This document shows positions 8,530 through 16,865 of a stretch of DNA of 64,000 nucleotides, in pieces. The number at the start of each line of letters is the position of its first letter. The stretch's first letter is position 1. The notes below the pieces were generated by a model. The model was not told the origin of the DNA. It did no database searches and was given only the letters and a program-made list of their open reading frames with translations. This DNA comes from Vibrio sp. HB236076 (lineage in GTDB: Bacteria; Pseudomonadota; Gammaproteobacteria; Enterobacterales; Vibrionaceae), in assembly GCF_040957575.1 (NCBI RefSeq), contig NZ_CP162601.1, positions 1,984,001 to 2,048,000 on the forward strand, read 5' to 3'. The position numbers were made by a program, and so were the translations under genes.

Positions 8530-10440
8530 ATGATATTTGGATTTAAAACCCGTTTAAACCTATGCGCTTTAGTCATTTTAGCCGCCGCGCTTATCTGCTC
8601 ATCACTATTGAGTTATCAGTCAAAAAAGGCCTTAATTGACCAACAAATTACCACGCTAGGCCAGTCAACATTAAACTACGAGTCTCGCGCCGTCAGTACC
8701 TGGCTAGAGCAACATGTCACCAGTTTAAAAACCCTTAGCCAATGGGTCGCACAACAAGAGGATAGAACGTCCATCGGACCGTTATTACAAAACCTCAACA
8801 ACAGTTTAGACTTCACCAACCTCGCCTTCGCCGTCCAGGGACAGTCGACATTGGTGAGCGCAGAAGGAAAGTTGTCAACCTATCGTCCGTTTCAGCTAAA
8901 CCCAAGTACTCGGCCTTGGTATCAATTAGCCACTCAGTCTGCTGGTATTCAGTTAAGCGAAATCTATCGCGACAGCGTGACTCAAAAACCGGTGATCAGC
9001 CTCTCGATTGCCGTAAGAAAGCAAGGTCAGTTACTCGGTGTATTGGTTGGCGACCTGAGCCTAGACACCCTATTGAACATGGCCAATAACGTCGACTTTA
9101 AAGGCGGTTATGCCATCTTGCTCGACAAAAACCTCAACGTGCTCGCCAGCCCAGTTGCCCAGCAGATTGGTTCGCCCTTAAGCGACTATGATCCCAAGCT
9201 CTCGGTCTTAGAGCAGCGTATTAAACAAGACGACCAAGGACAAGTGGAATACCAAATGTCTGGGGTCAATAAAGTTGGTTACTTCAGCTCCATTACCTTA
9301 GCAGGCCACCGCGCCTTTGAAATGCTGATTGCCGTCGATAAAGACGCGCTATATGCGACCTTGCGCCAAGAGTTGTCTAACAGCCTGTGGTTTACTCTTG
9401 GCTCTATCCTCATTGGCGGCGTGCTCATGTTTGGTGTGATGACATTACTCTATCGCCCAATTGTTGCCCTGAGAGAGTTAACTCAAGATCTGTCTTCCGG
9501 TGACGCCGACCTGACGCGCCGCCTGCCGGAAAAAGGCCACGACGACTTAGCCGTTATCGCGCGTTCCATTAACTTGTTCATTGCTCACTTACAGGCCTTG
9601 GTGACAGATATTGCCACGGCGTCAAAACAAATAGACCTCGGCTTAAACGGTGCTGAGTCCGTCGCTCAAAACAATCATACGGTATTGCTTAACCACCAAA
9701 GTGAAACCGAGCAAGTTGCCTCTGCGGTTACCGAAATGAGCTCAACCGCGGAATCTGTTGCCAAAGGTGCTCAAGCGGGTGCTGACTTAGCTCAAATACT
9801 AACCGGCCTTGCCAATAGCTCACATCAGTCGATTTCGGCTACCGCTGACGACATGGGTAGTTTGTCAAATGAACTGACCAAAGCATCAGAGCAAGCGCAC
9901 CACATGAATGAAGAAGCACAGCAGATCACACAGGTCTTAGATGTTATTCAGGGTATTTCTGAACAAACCAACTTGCTGGCGTTGAACGCGGCAATTGAAG
10001 CGGCTCGAGCTGGAGAGGCCGGCCGTGGTTTTGCCGTGGTGGCTGATGAAGTGCGCGCCTTGGCCGCTCGCACGCAGACCAGCACACAAGAAATCAGCCA
10101 GATGCTTGATAGCTTAAACCACGGGGCCACTAATGTAGTGACAATGATGGACAGCACCCGTGGTCAGTTCGATAATACGGTATCGACCACGCAAAGCGCG
10201 TTGACCACCATTAGCGATATTAATGTTCAAGTCGCAGGCTTAGAAGACTCCAATGCCAATATTGCCACCGCCGCCGAGGAGCAAAGAGCGGTAACCGAAG
10301 AGGTGAGCCGCAACATCAATCGCATCAAAGAAATTGCAGAGCACTTAACTCAAAGCGGTCAAGAGGTATTAGCGTCCACCGAAAAAGTCTCTGAAGTTAA
10401 CCGTCGATTGCGCAGTCACCTGAGTCGTTTTAAGGTATAA
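8530..10440 (+). CDS. methyl-accepting chemotaxis protein with dCache sensor
   Basis: 636 residues. Membrane span 1 is at about 9-28 and span 2 at about 285-307. The periplasmic part between them is a double-Cache domain. It carries [17 protein letters not shown] and GVLVGDLSL, which resemble the R-x-WY, Y-x-D and G-x-x-x-D positions of amino-acid-binding dCache sensors, so an amino acid or related amine ligand is inferred. A HAMP segment follows ([13 protein letters not shown]), then the signalling hairpin with the conserved tip [20 protein letters not shown]. There is no C-terminal receptor-tail pentapeptide, so adaptation likely relies on other receptors. A bidirectional terminator follows. 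Confidence 0.95.
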   Translation: MIFGFKTRLNLCALVILAAALICSSLLSYQSKKALIDQQITTLGQSTLNYESRAVSTWLEQHVTSLKTLSQWVAQQEDRTSIGPLLQNLNNSLDFTNLAFAVQGQSTLVSAEGKLSTYRPFQLNPSTRPWYQLATQSAGIQLSEIYRDSVTQKPVISLSIAVRKQGQLLGVLVGDLSLDTLLNMANNVDFKGGYAILLDKNLNVLASPVAQQIGSPLSDYDPKLSVLEQRIKQDDQGQVEYQMSGVNKVGYFSSITLAGHRAFEMLIAVDKDALYATLRQELSNSLWFTLGSILIGGVLMFGVMTLLYRPIVALRELTQDLSSGDADLTRRLPEKGHDDLAVIARSINLFIAHLQALVTDIATASKQIDLGLNGAESVAQNNHTVLLNHQSETEQVASAVTEMSSTAESVAKGAQAGADLAQILTGLANSSHQSISATADDMGSLSNELTKASEQAHHMNEEAQQITQVLDVIQGISEQTNLLALNAAIEAARAGEAGRGFAVVADEVRALAARTQTSTQEISQMLDSLNHGATNVVTMMDSTRGQFDNTVSTTQSALTTISDINVQVAGLEDSNANIATAAEEQRAVTEEVSRNINRIKEIAEHLTQSGQEVLASTEKVSEVNRRLRSHLSRFKV

Positions 10441-10498
10441 AGCCCCCCGTTGTTCACCACGACAAACATCTCTAAAATGACAACGCTTTTAGACGCAT

Positions 10499-10538
10499 AA
10501 AAAATCCCCAGCCCTCTTTAGGCGCTGGGGATTTTTTT
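10499..10538. terminator. bidirectional intrinsic terminator
   Basis: The stem AATCCCCAGC / GCTGGGGATT encloses an 11-base loop and is flanked by an A-run on the left and eight Ts on the right. It lies between the convergent chemoreceptor and DUF2999 genes and can serve both. Confidence 0.9.
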
Positions 10539-10559
10539 TATCTTTCGTGCTGAGAAGAA

Positions 10560-10820
10560 TTAAGCGTTCGGGTTTTGCATTTTCTGCTGAGCGGCTTCCA
10601 CTTTAGAAAAGTCGAGGCCAAGCTCGTCAACCGCTTGTTTGATTAATGCTGGGTTTTGCATCACCTGCCCCATCAAGGCTTTGAGATCCTCTTCGGGTAA
10701 GCCGAGCTGACTAATGGTTGCCATGGCCGCCAAAGGGTTTTGAGTCAAGGTTTCAAATACTTCGCGGATCTGCTCATCACTGACCTGATGTTTTTTGAGT
10801 AAAGCAATAATTGGGTTCAT
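10560..10820 (-). CDS. DUF2999 family protein
   Basis: 86 residues, small and acidic, helical by composition (MNPIIALLKKHQVSDEQ at the start, then NPLAAMATISQLGLPEEDL). I recognise it as the DUF2999 family, found almost only in Vibrionaceae, with no assigned function. A purine-rich ribosome site (AGGAAAAAAAG) lies just upstream of the ATG. It is a single gene ending at the shared terminator. Confidence 0.8.
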   Translation of the reverse strand: MNPIIALLKKHQVSDEQIREVFETLTQNPLAAMATISQLGLPEEDLKALMGQVMQNPALIKQAVDELGLDFSKVEAAQQKMQNPNA

Positions 10821-11130
10821 CTTTTTTTCCTGTGAACATCAAAAACTTGCTCTCAGTGTATCACTGTTCGCTCAGAAGACAATTGCCTTACTGCGAATGA
10901 GACAGGCCAAAACTTCACCTCGTTCTCCACTGAATAAAATTAAGAGATTTCACGCATTATTAATAAAATGAGAGACCGCTAGCAATGTTGCATAATACAC
11001 ATCTCGCCCGCTTGCTAACCACATCAAAAGCAACCAAGCTAAAGTTACTATACCATCAAGGTAAGGCACGTATTAATCGGTACCTTCCCTTATCGATACT
11101 GGCTACTGTCCGCTAAAAAAGAGTGAGTTA
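10821..11130. other. 310-base divergent intergenic region
   Basis: This gap separates the DUF2999 gene (minus) and the diguanylate cyclase gene (plus) and must hold both promoters. AT-rich tracts lie at about 10935-10975. A weak inverted repeat (AAGGTA near 11060, TACCTT near 11083) lies in the expected leader of the cyclase gene. I see no coding frame, no recognisable riboswitch and no repeat. Confidence 0.5.
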
Positions 11131-12312
11131 ATGGAACCTGAGTTTCACCCGCTGCACCCACCGAGTGTGTTTACGAAATTTTGCCATTTGGTCATTTTCT
11201 TTGTTGCCACTGTGTGTGCCCTGCTAATGTTTCAGATCACCGCCCATCAAGCCGAGTTAAAAGTTATTGAGAATGCCACGAAACAAGGCAGCCAAGTCGT
11301 CAATTTAACGCAGGGGTTTATTCGAGCTTATTCGAATTTTGAGCAGCAATACGCACCAGGTATTTTGCCCAATCCGGCGCTGTTTCGCACCCAAGCTTTA
11401 CAACTCGCTCAGTTAGATAAATTGTATGGCGGCGCTTTGCACTCAGAAGTCATCGGACTTTACGGCCGAGCAATCAAGCGCGGCCCCAAAGATCAAGACA
11501 TGTTTGCCAAAATGCAGCAAATAGAAGAGCAGCATCAAGAAGGACTTATCACTTCGCGGTTAGAATATTCCGACCGCTCACTACATCGAACCTATTGGCC
11601 TTTTTACGCCATCGACAAGACCTGCATTGATTGTCACAACCGCATTCAACAACTCCCCCCAGAGCAACAATGGCAAATGGGCGATTTAATGGGGGCTCAG
11701 GTCGTAGAAAAAGACATCACTCAAGACCTACAAAACGTGACACATAACGCCTTCTTGATAAGCTCGCTGACGTTTACCACATTAGTAGGCCTTAGCTACA
11801 GTCTGGTTTTTCTCTGCCGGCGTGCTTTGCTGGCCAAAAGTTTCCACCAAATGGCCATCACTGACCCTCTTACTGGCTGTATTAATCGCCGTGAAATGGC
11901 CGCGCGAGTCGCCCAACTGCCGCCGCAAAACTCGGGAGTGATTATGATGATCGACATTGATCATTTTAAACAAATCAATGATGTCCACGGCCATACTACT
12001 GGCGATAAAGTCATTCAAAATTTATCACAACACATCCACACGATTCTCACCAAACAAGCCTGGGTGGCACGAGTAGGCGGCGAAGAGTTTTTAGTATGGT
12101 ATCCCGACATCAATCAATTCAGCGCTTATATACTGGCAGAGCAACTGCGTGAAAAAATAAAACGCAAGGATCCACCAATTAATTATACGGTCAGTATCGG
12201 TATTCAGCACTGCAAACACGTCAATGCACAAGGTTTCGAGCATTGGATGCACCTTGCCGATCAAAAGCTTTATCAAGCTAAGCGCCAAGGTCGTAACCAA
12301 GTGATTTACTGA
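11131..12312 (+). CDS. membrane diguanylate cyclase with a Tll0287-like haem-motif sensor
   Basis: 393 residues. Membrane spans are at about 17-37 and 206-228. The periplasmic part between them resembles the Tll0287/DUF3365 domain and carries a c-type haem motif CIDCH (Cys165, Cys168, His169). The cytosolic GGDEF domain runs from about 232 to 393 and has an active-site GGEEF at 316-320 and the metal/substrate segment MIDIDHFKQINDVHGH, so it should make cyclic di-GMP. The position of the inhibitory RxxD site, just before GGEEF, reads TKQA, so product inhibition through that site is not expected. Redox or gas sensing through haem is inferred. Confidence 0.88.
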   Translation: MEPEFHPLHPPSVFTKFCHLVIFFVATVCALLMFQITAHQAELKVIENATKQGSQVVNLTQGFIRAYSNFEQQYAPGILPNPALFRTQALQLAQLDKLYGGALHSEVIGLYGRAIKRGPKDQDMFAKMQQIEEQHQEGLITSRLEYSDRSLHRTYWPFYAIDKTCIDCHNRIQQLPPEQQWQMGDLMGAQVVEKDITQDLQNVTHNAFLISSLTFTTLVGLSYSLVFLCRRALLAKSFHQMAITDPLTGCINRREMAARVAQLPPQNSGVIMMIDIDHFKQINDVHGHTTGDKVIQNLSQHIHTILTKQAWVARVGGEEFLVWYPDINQFSAYILAEQLREKIKRKDPPINYTVSIGIQHCKHVNAQGFEHWMHLADQKLYQAKRQGRNQVIY

Positions 12313-12369
12313 CAGTCATTAACTGAGTACTGCCGCGCTGATCGTTTTTTCTCTTACTTGAGCACCGCC

Positions 12370-13722
12370 TCACTCAAAGCAGTGTTTAGCCCAGCGGGCC
12401 AGACCTGAAGTGACGGAGCCTAAATCATCACCACTGACCAAAGGCACCCCTGGCAAGGCCTTTTCGATGGCTTGACGAACAAAAGGAGAACGCGCTGAGC
12501 CGCCGGTAATAAACACCACATCCGGTTTGTGCTGGGCCTGTAGTCTAACCTCATCGACCAGTTGCACCATTTTTTGTATCGGCGTCTGCAAAGCAGAAAA
12601 AGCGTTTTGTTGAGTCACTGCCACGTTCAGTGATTCGCCATTGACCGTACACTCAAGCGCTGTGTCACTTTGTGCAGACAGGGCGATTTTTGCTTGCTCA
12701 GCGCATTTTACCAATTGATAACCCAGCGTATCGCGATGTACGGCCAACAAACGCTTGAGTTTTTCCGGCGACTGGGCTTGTTTGATGAGCGCTTTGAGAT
12801 CCTTTTCGTTTTCACGAGCATAAAAACGCTTTTGAGCACTAATATCATTAATGGCAATCGGGTTCCAAAACTGTGTATTGGGCATTTCAAGGCCACTTTC
12901 CATCAAGCTTTTATAGCCAAACGTCGGCATCAGTTGCTTAAAAGCGAGCTGAATGTCCAAGTCATTGCCACCAATTCGTTGACCGCTGTGAGCAAGTAGG
13001 CAAGCCTGTCGGTCATTTAAGTGGCGCCATGAAGGGCCCATTTTTAACAGTGAACAATCGGTTGTCCCGCCACCAATATCCACGACTAATACGATTTGAT
13101 CCTGCTCTAAATTGGCTTCGTACTCTAACCCGGCCGCGACAGGTTCGTATTGAAATTCAATATGTTGAAAGCCAACACGCGTTGCCGCCTGACGTAAAAT
13201 CGACTCCGCCTGGCGATTAGACTCTTCGCCACCTCGGCCCTGAAAATTGATCGGGCGGCCAATCACCACTTGCTTAATGTCACTTTTTAGCGACTGTTCA
13301 GCTTGTGTTTTGATCTTATCCATCAAAGCACAAACCAAATCTTCAAAAAAAGCCAATTGCAATTCGCCCAGCCCCATCGCGCCTAAAAAAGATTTGGGGG
13401 ACTTAACGTAATACACCTCTTGAGGGTCCTGAAGGTACTGCTCAAAAGCACGCAAACCAAAATCGACATCATCAGGGCCAATCGGTAAGTCTTCTTCTTT
13501 GTTGAATGCGATAGCCCTTGCTAATAGACGTTGGCCAGCAGGGGTGGTTGGCGAAATACCGCGGTGGCGAAATAAGTATTCAGACACGGATTCACGGTTT
13601 GGCGCCACCAATGCCGAAGCCATATAAGATTGCTGCTCAAACAAAGCAACCCGTTGTACAACATCACCCACCATGGTTGCTACTGAACAATTCGCAGTGC
13701 CAAAATCAAAACCAATATGCAT
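12370..13722 (-). CDS. yegD: Hsp70-like ATPase, YegD family
   Basis: 450 residues from the ATG at 13722, which has GGGGA 6 bases upstream; this start matches the family, whose members begin [14 protein letters not shown]. An in-frame ATG 12 bases earlier and a longer upstream frame are less likely. Seen: phosphate-1 loop [12 protein letters not shown], phosphate-2 [14 protein letters not shown], and the adenosine motif [11 protein letters not shown]. It has the actin-like ATPase fold but lacks most of the peptide-binding domain of DnaK, as YegD does. Role as an atypical chaperone is not well defined. It is divergent from the flavin monooxygenase gene. Confidence 0.9.
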   Translation of the reverse strand: MHIGFDFGTANCSVATMVGDVVQRVALFEQQSYMASALVAPNRESVSEYLFRHRGISPTTPAGQRLLARAIAFNKEEDLPIGPDDVDFGLRAFEQYLQDPQEVYYVKSPKSFLGAMGLGELQLAFFEDLVCALMDKIKTQAEQSLKSDIKQVVIGRPINFQGRGGEESNRQAESILRQAATRVGFQHIEFQYEPVAAGLEYEANLEQDQIVLVVDIGGGTTDCSLLKMGPSWRHLNDRQACLLAHSGQRIGGNDLDIQLAFKQLMPTFGYKSLMESGLEMPNTQFWNPIAINDISAQKRFYARENEKDLKALIKQAQSPEKLKRLLAVHRDTLGYQLVKCAEQAKIALSAQSDTALECTVNGESLNVAVTQQNAFSALQTPIQKMVQLVDEVRLQAQHKPDVVFITGGSARSPFVRQAIEKALPGVPLVSGDDLGSVTSGLARWAKHCFE

Positions 13723-13929
13723 GACTGTCCCCATAATAAAAACGCTCAGTTTACGCCAAGCCCCCGGCAACAATCAATTTGCTCGCCAAAGCAGACGGCG
13801 TTCATGCTAAATTATCAACACACTGATGCCTCTCTTGCGGGTTTTTCTCATCGGGTAAGCGTGGTAGTTTTACTCATCAATGCACATTCACACCTTGCAA
13901 TATTATTTGCTAAACATCAGCTAGGTTTT

Positions 13930-14925
13930 ATGACGTCACTCAACACCATCCCTTTTTCATTACTTGAACTGTCTTCGATGCGCCAAGATGAACACTTTGC
14001 CGACACGTTAAAAAAAAGTACTCAGTACGCCCAACACGCCGATCAGCTCGGCTTTCATCGATTTTGGTTTGCCGAACACCACAATATGCAAGGTATCGCC
14101 AGTTCAGCAACTGCTGTACTGATTGGGCACGTTGCCAATCACACTGAGCACCTTCGCGTTGGCTCTGGCGGGATCATGCTGCCAAATCATGCCCCTTTGG
14201 TCGTCGCTGAACAATTTGGCACTCTCGACAGCTTGCACCCCAATCGCATTGATCTTGGCCTTGGCCGTGCTCCGGGCAGCGATGCCTCGACCAGCCAAGC
14301 TCTTAACCGTGACCCAAGCCGAGCCGACCGCTTTGAGCAAGAAGTCACCGAGTTGCAGACCTTACTTGGCCCGCATCAAGCGGGGAAAAGCGTTCGTGCC
14401 TACCCTGGTGAAAATAGTCAAGTGCCGATATGGCTGCTGGGCTCTAGCCTATTTAGTGCCAAGCTAGCGGCTAAAAAAGGCTTGCCTTATGCCTTTGCCG
14501 GCCATTTTGCTCCGCGCTATGTATACCAAGCGGTCGATGTGTATCGTCAACATTTTACGCCTTCGGAACACTTATCAAAGCCTTATGTCATGGTGGCACT
14601 TCCCTTGGTCGCCGCCCAAACCGATCAACAAGCACAATATTTAAGCAGCACACAAAAGCAACGTATTTTGGCCTTGCTGCGCGGGGAAGGCTTGTGGTTA
14701 AAACCGCCTGTCGATTCGATGCAAGGTTTATGGACCGAACAAGAGCGCGCTTTCGTCGATGACTTTTTAAGCCTCAATGTCTGTGGTGGCCCTATCAGTA
14801 TTCGCCACAAACTTGAGCAATTGCTTAACACGCTTGCCATCGACGAGCTCATGTTTACCAATGATATGTATCATCACCAAGATAGATTGACGGCGCTCGA
14901 TATTCTCGCCGAGATCAAGCAATAG
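13930..14925 (+). CDS. luciferase-like flavin monooxygenase (YhbW/MsnO8 type)
   Basis: 331 residues from the ATG at 13930; the frame is open 210 bases further upstream but that part has no family character. The start [16 protein letters not shown] is the usual beginning of this LLM subfamily. Further signatures are [39 protein letters not shown] and [10 protein letters not shown], which form the FMN pocket of the TIM barrel. The native substrate of YhbW-type proteins is unknown. It is a single gene, with no flavin reductase nearby. Confidence 0.88.
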   Translation: MTSLNTIPFSLLELSSMRQDEHFADTLKKSTQYAQHADQLGFHRFWFAEHHNMQGIASSATAVLIGHVANHTEHLRVGSGGIMLPNHAPLVVAEQFGTLDSLHPNRIDLGLGRAPGSDASTSQALNRDPSRADRFEQEVTELQTLLGPHQAGKSVRAYPGENSQVPIWLLGSSLFSAKLAAKKGLPYAFAGHFAPRYVYQAVDVYRQHFTPSEHLSKPYVMVALPLVAAQTDQQAQYLSSTQKQRILALLRGEGLWLKPPVDSMQGLWTEQERAFVDDFLSLNVCGGPISIRHKLEQLLNTLAIDELMFTNDMYHHQDRLTALDILAEIKQ

Positions 14926-15124
14926 CCCTCTGCCCCTAACATTCATTAACGGGGCAATAGTGGCTACCGTGAGTAACACTCTTGTCAGTAAACACACTGA
15001 CGTTTTAACTCGGGCTCACATTGTGTCACTCACGGGGGAATAATCGCGCTTTAAAACGAATAATAGTTGTCATTTCAGTCGATTATCTCTGATAATGGAG
15101 TATGACTTTGTTAGGAGAACAAAC

Positions 15125-15964
15125 ATGACCGAATCACCGATAACTCAGGCGAGTGATTTTTTTCTCAATAGCGCCCCTTTAATTGTTCACTACGGCATCA
15201 ATATTATTGCTGCTGTTGTGATTTTTATTATTGGTAATTTGCTTGCCAAACTATTAACTAAACACTTGGCCCACTGGTTAGAACGAAAAAATGTCGACAA
15301 AACCATCAGTGGATTTGTACGCAATGTTACCTATTACGGCTTGATGGCGTTTGTGCTGATCGCTGTCTTGAGCAAGGTCGGTATCGATACCGCCTCTGTG
15401 ATCGCGGTACTCGGTGCGGCGAGTTTAGCGGTAGGACTGGCTTTAAAAGGCTCGCTAGCCAATTTTGCCTCGGGTATTTTGATTATTGTTCTGCGTCCGT
15501 TTAAATCTGGTGATTTTATCGAGGCCGCTGGCGTTTCTGGTACTGTACAAAACATTCAAGTGTTTTCGACCTTGTTAAAGACCGGTGACAATCGCTTGAT
15601 TGTGGTGCCGAACTCATCCATTTTAAAAAAGCCGATCACCAATGTATCCCACTTCGATACTCGGAGAATTAATTTTACTTTTGCCGTCTCTTATCAATGT
15701 GATTTGAACCTGGCACAACAAGTCATCAAGCAAGTGATTGAAAGTGATCCGCGAGTACACTCTGACCCAGCAGTCAAAATCGGCGTGAGTGCCTTAAATG
15801 ATTCTTCAATTGAAATCATTGCCCGCCCGTGGGTGAATCGCCAAGACTATTGGGCTGTATATTGGGATATGAACTTAGCGATTAAGCAAGCTTTTGATGA
15901 GAACGGAATCAAAATTCCTTTCAAACAACTCGATGTGCATCTCCATCAAGTCCAAACAAAGTAA
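15125..15964 (+). CDS. mscS: small-conductance mechanosensitive channel MscS
   Basis: 279 residues from the ATG at 15125, chosen for the strong site AGGAG 10 bases upstream; E. coli MscS is 286. Three membrane spans lie at about 20-42, 62-84 and 90-110. The pore helix is glycine/alanine-rich (LGAASLAVGLALKGSLANFASG), followed by the beta-domain signature FKSGDFIEAAG-SGTV and a C-terminal alpha/beta cage. The channel opens on membrane tension to release solutes in hypo-osmotic shock. It is monocistronic and a stable hairpin follows the stop. Confidence 0.95.
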   Translation: MTESPITQASDFFLNSAPLIVHYGINIIAAVVIFIIGNLLAKLLTKHLAHWLERKNVDKTISGFVRNVTYYGLMAFVLIAVLSKVGIDTASVIAVLGAASLAVGLALKGSLANFASGILIIVLRPFKSGDFIEAAGVSGTVQNIQVFSTLLKTGDNRLIVVPNSSILKKPITNVSHFDTRRINFTFAVSYQCDLNLAQQVIKQVIESDPRVHSDPAVKIGVSALNDSSIEIIARPWVNRQDYWAVYWDMNLAIKQAFDENGIKIPFKQLDVHLHQVQTK

Positions 15965-15990
15965 CTCCCCTACCTTACTAACGCGTAAAT

Positions 15991-16021
15991 CAACCATGCC
16001 GCATCAGGTGCGGCATGGTTG
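15991..16021. terminator. GC-rich hairpin between mscS and the GST gene
   Basis: A 13-base-pair perfect stem (CAACCATGCCGCA and its complement) has a 5-base loop. It lies between convergent genes. There is no clear T-run on either side, so it may end or protect transcripts rather than act as a classical intrinsic terminator. Confidence 0.6.
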
Positions 16022-16039
16022 GTCAGATAACGCCATCAA

Positions 16040-16720
16040 CTATGATTTTGGGTAGTTAGATGGGAAAAAGGCGCGACGCGCTTCTTCGTCAAACTCGGTT
16101 TTAAATTCAATCCCCTTGGCAATATCGCGGGCTCGCTTCGCAGCCGGCCTTTCATTGATTGATTCAAACCAACGCGCCAGATTTGGGTAAGGCGCCAAGC
16201 CCTCTTCACCGAGTACGACCGGCGCTTTGTCAATCCATCCCCACGCAGCAACATCGGCAATGGTGTATTCGTCACCGACAATAAACGCTCGGCCTTCAAG
16301 GTGGGCATCGAGTACTTCGTAATGACGCTGCGCTTCACGCAAGTATCGGTTTACGGCGTACTCTAATCCTTCTTTAGGCGCGGCGTGTCGAAAGTGAACA
16401 CATTGACCAGAATACGGACCAAGACCCGTGGCGATAAACATCATCCACGACAGCAGCTCTGCTCTATCTTCCGCTTTACCGCCTAACTGACCGGTTTTTT
16501 CCGACAGATACATCAAAATCGCGTTGGAATCAAACACACGCTGACCATCGTCTTCAATCGCAGGGGTTTTCCCATTGGGGTTGATAAGACGAAACTCTGG
16601 AGTGTGTTGATCGCCTTTTAAGGTGTCAACCGGGACAAGTTGAAAGTCCAAGCCCGTTTCTTCAAGAAACAGAGCCACTTTCATTGGGTTGGGCGTGTGG
16701 TGAAAAAAGAACTTAAGCAT
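16040..16720 (-). CDS. glutathione S-transferase family protein
   Basis: 226 residues from the ATG at 16720, supported by AAGGAG 8 bases upstream; a 13-residue upstream extension is non-conserved. The N-terminal thioredoxin-like domain begins MLKFFFHHTPNPMKVALFLEE and has the cis-proline/gamma-glutamyl segment NPNGKTPAIED-DGQRVFDSNAIL. The C-terminal helical domain has the N-capping box segment FIVGDEYTIADVAAWGW. It should conjugate or reduce electrophiles with glutathione in the cytosol. A perfect 24-bp palindrome 37 bases upstream predicts repression by a TetR-type regulator that is not encoded next door. Confidence 0.9.
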   Translation of the reverse strand: MLKFFFHHTPNPMKVALFLEETGLDFQLVPVDTLKGDQHTPEFRLINPNGKTPAIEDDGQRVFDSNAILMYLSEKTGQLGGKAEDRAELLSWMMFIATGLGPYSGQCVHFRHAAPKEGLEYAVNRYLREAQRHYEVLDAHLEGRAFIVGDEYTIADVAAWGWIDKAPVVLGEEGLAPYPNLARWFESINERPAAKRARDIAKGIEFKTEFDEEARRAFFPSNYPKS

Positions 16721-16736
16721 AGTAAAACTCCTTGTA

Positions 16737-16780
16737 GTTGAACGTTCATTCAACCACAACTTGAACGGTCGTTCAAGTTG
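16737..16780. promoter_or_regulatory. tandem palindromic operator (TetR-type) upstream of the GST gene
   Basis: A perfect 24-bp palindrome spans 16757-16780: 11-base arms CAACTTGAACG and its complement around GT. A second, imperfect palindrome at 16737-16754 (GTTGAACGTTCATTCAAC) repeats the TTGAACG half-site. Two such sites in the promoter region are typical of TetR/AcrR-family repressor operators. The cognate regulator is not in the window. Confidence 0.7.
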
Positions 16781-16803
16781 TTTTCATTTTCTGAACCAAA
16801 AAC

Positions 16804-16830
16804 AAAAAAAAACGCAGCCCGAGGCTGCGC
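16804..16830 (-). terminator. intrinsic terminator of the nuclease gene
   Basis: Read on the minus strand: stem CGCAGCC / GGCTGCG with a 3-base loop, followed by a run of nine Ts. It lies 36 bases after the stop of the large nuclease. Confidence 0.9.
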
Positions 16831-16865
16831 TTTGTGTCATTACAGTAATAAGGAGCGATCCTGAC

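Noticed and set aside
10821..11130. A cyclic di-GMP or other riboswitch upstream of the diguanylate cyclase
   Set aside because: No conserved riboswitch core could be recognised; only a weak inverted repeat is present.
13717..13929. A longer N-terminus for the flavin monooxygenase
   Set aside because: It would overlap the divergent yegD start and lacks any family match; the conserved start is at 13930.
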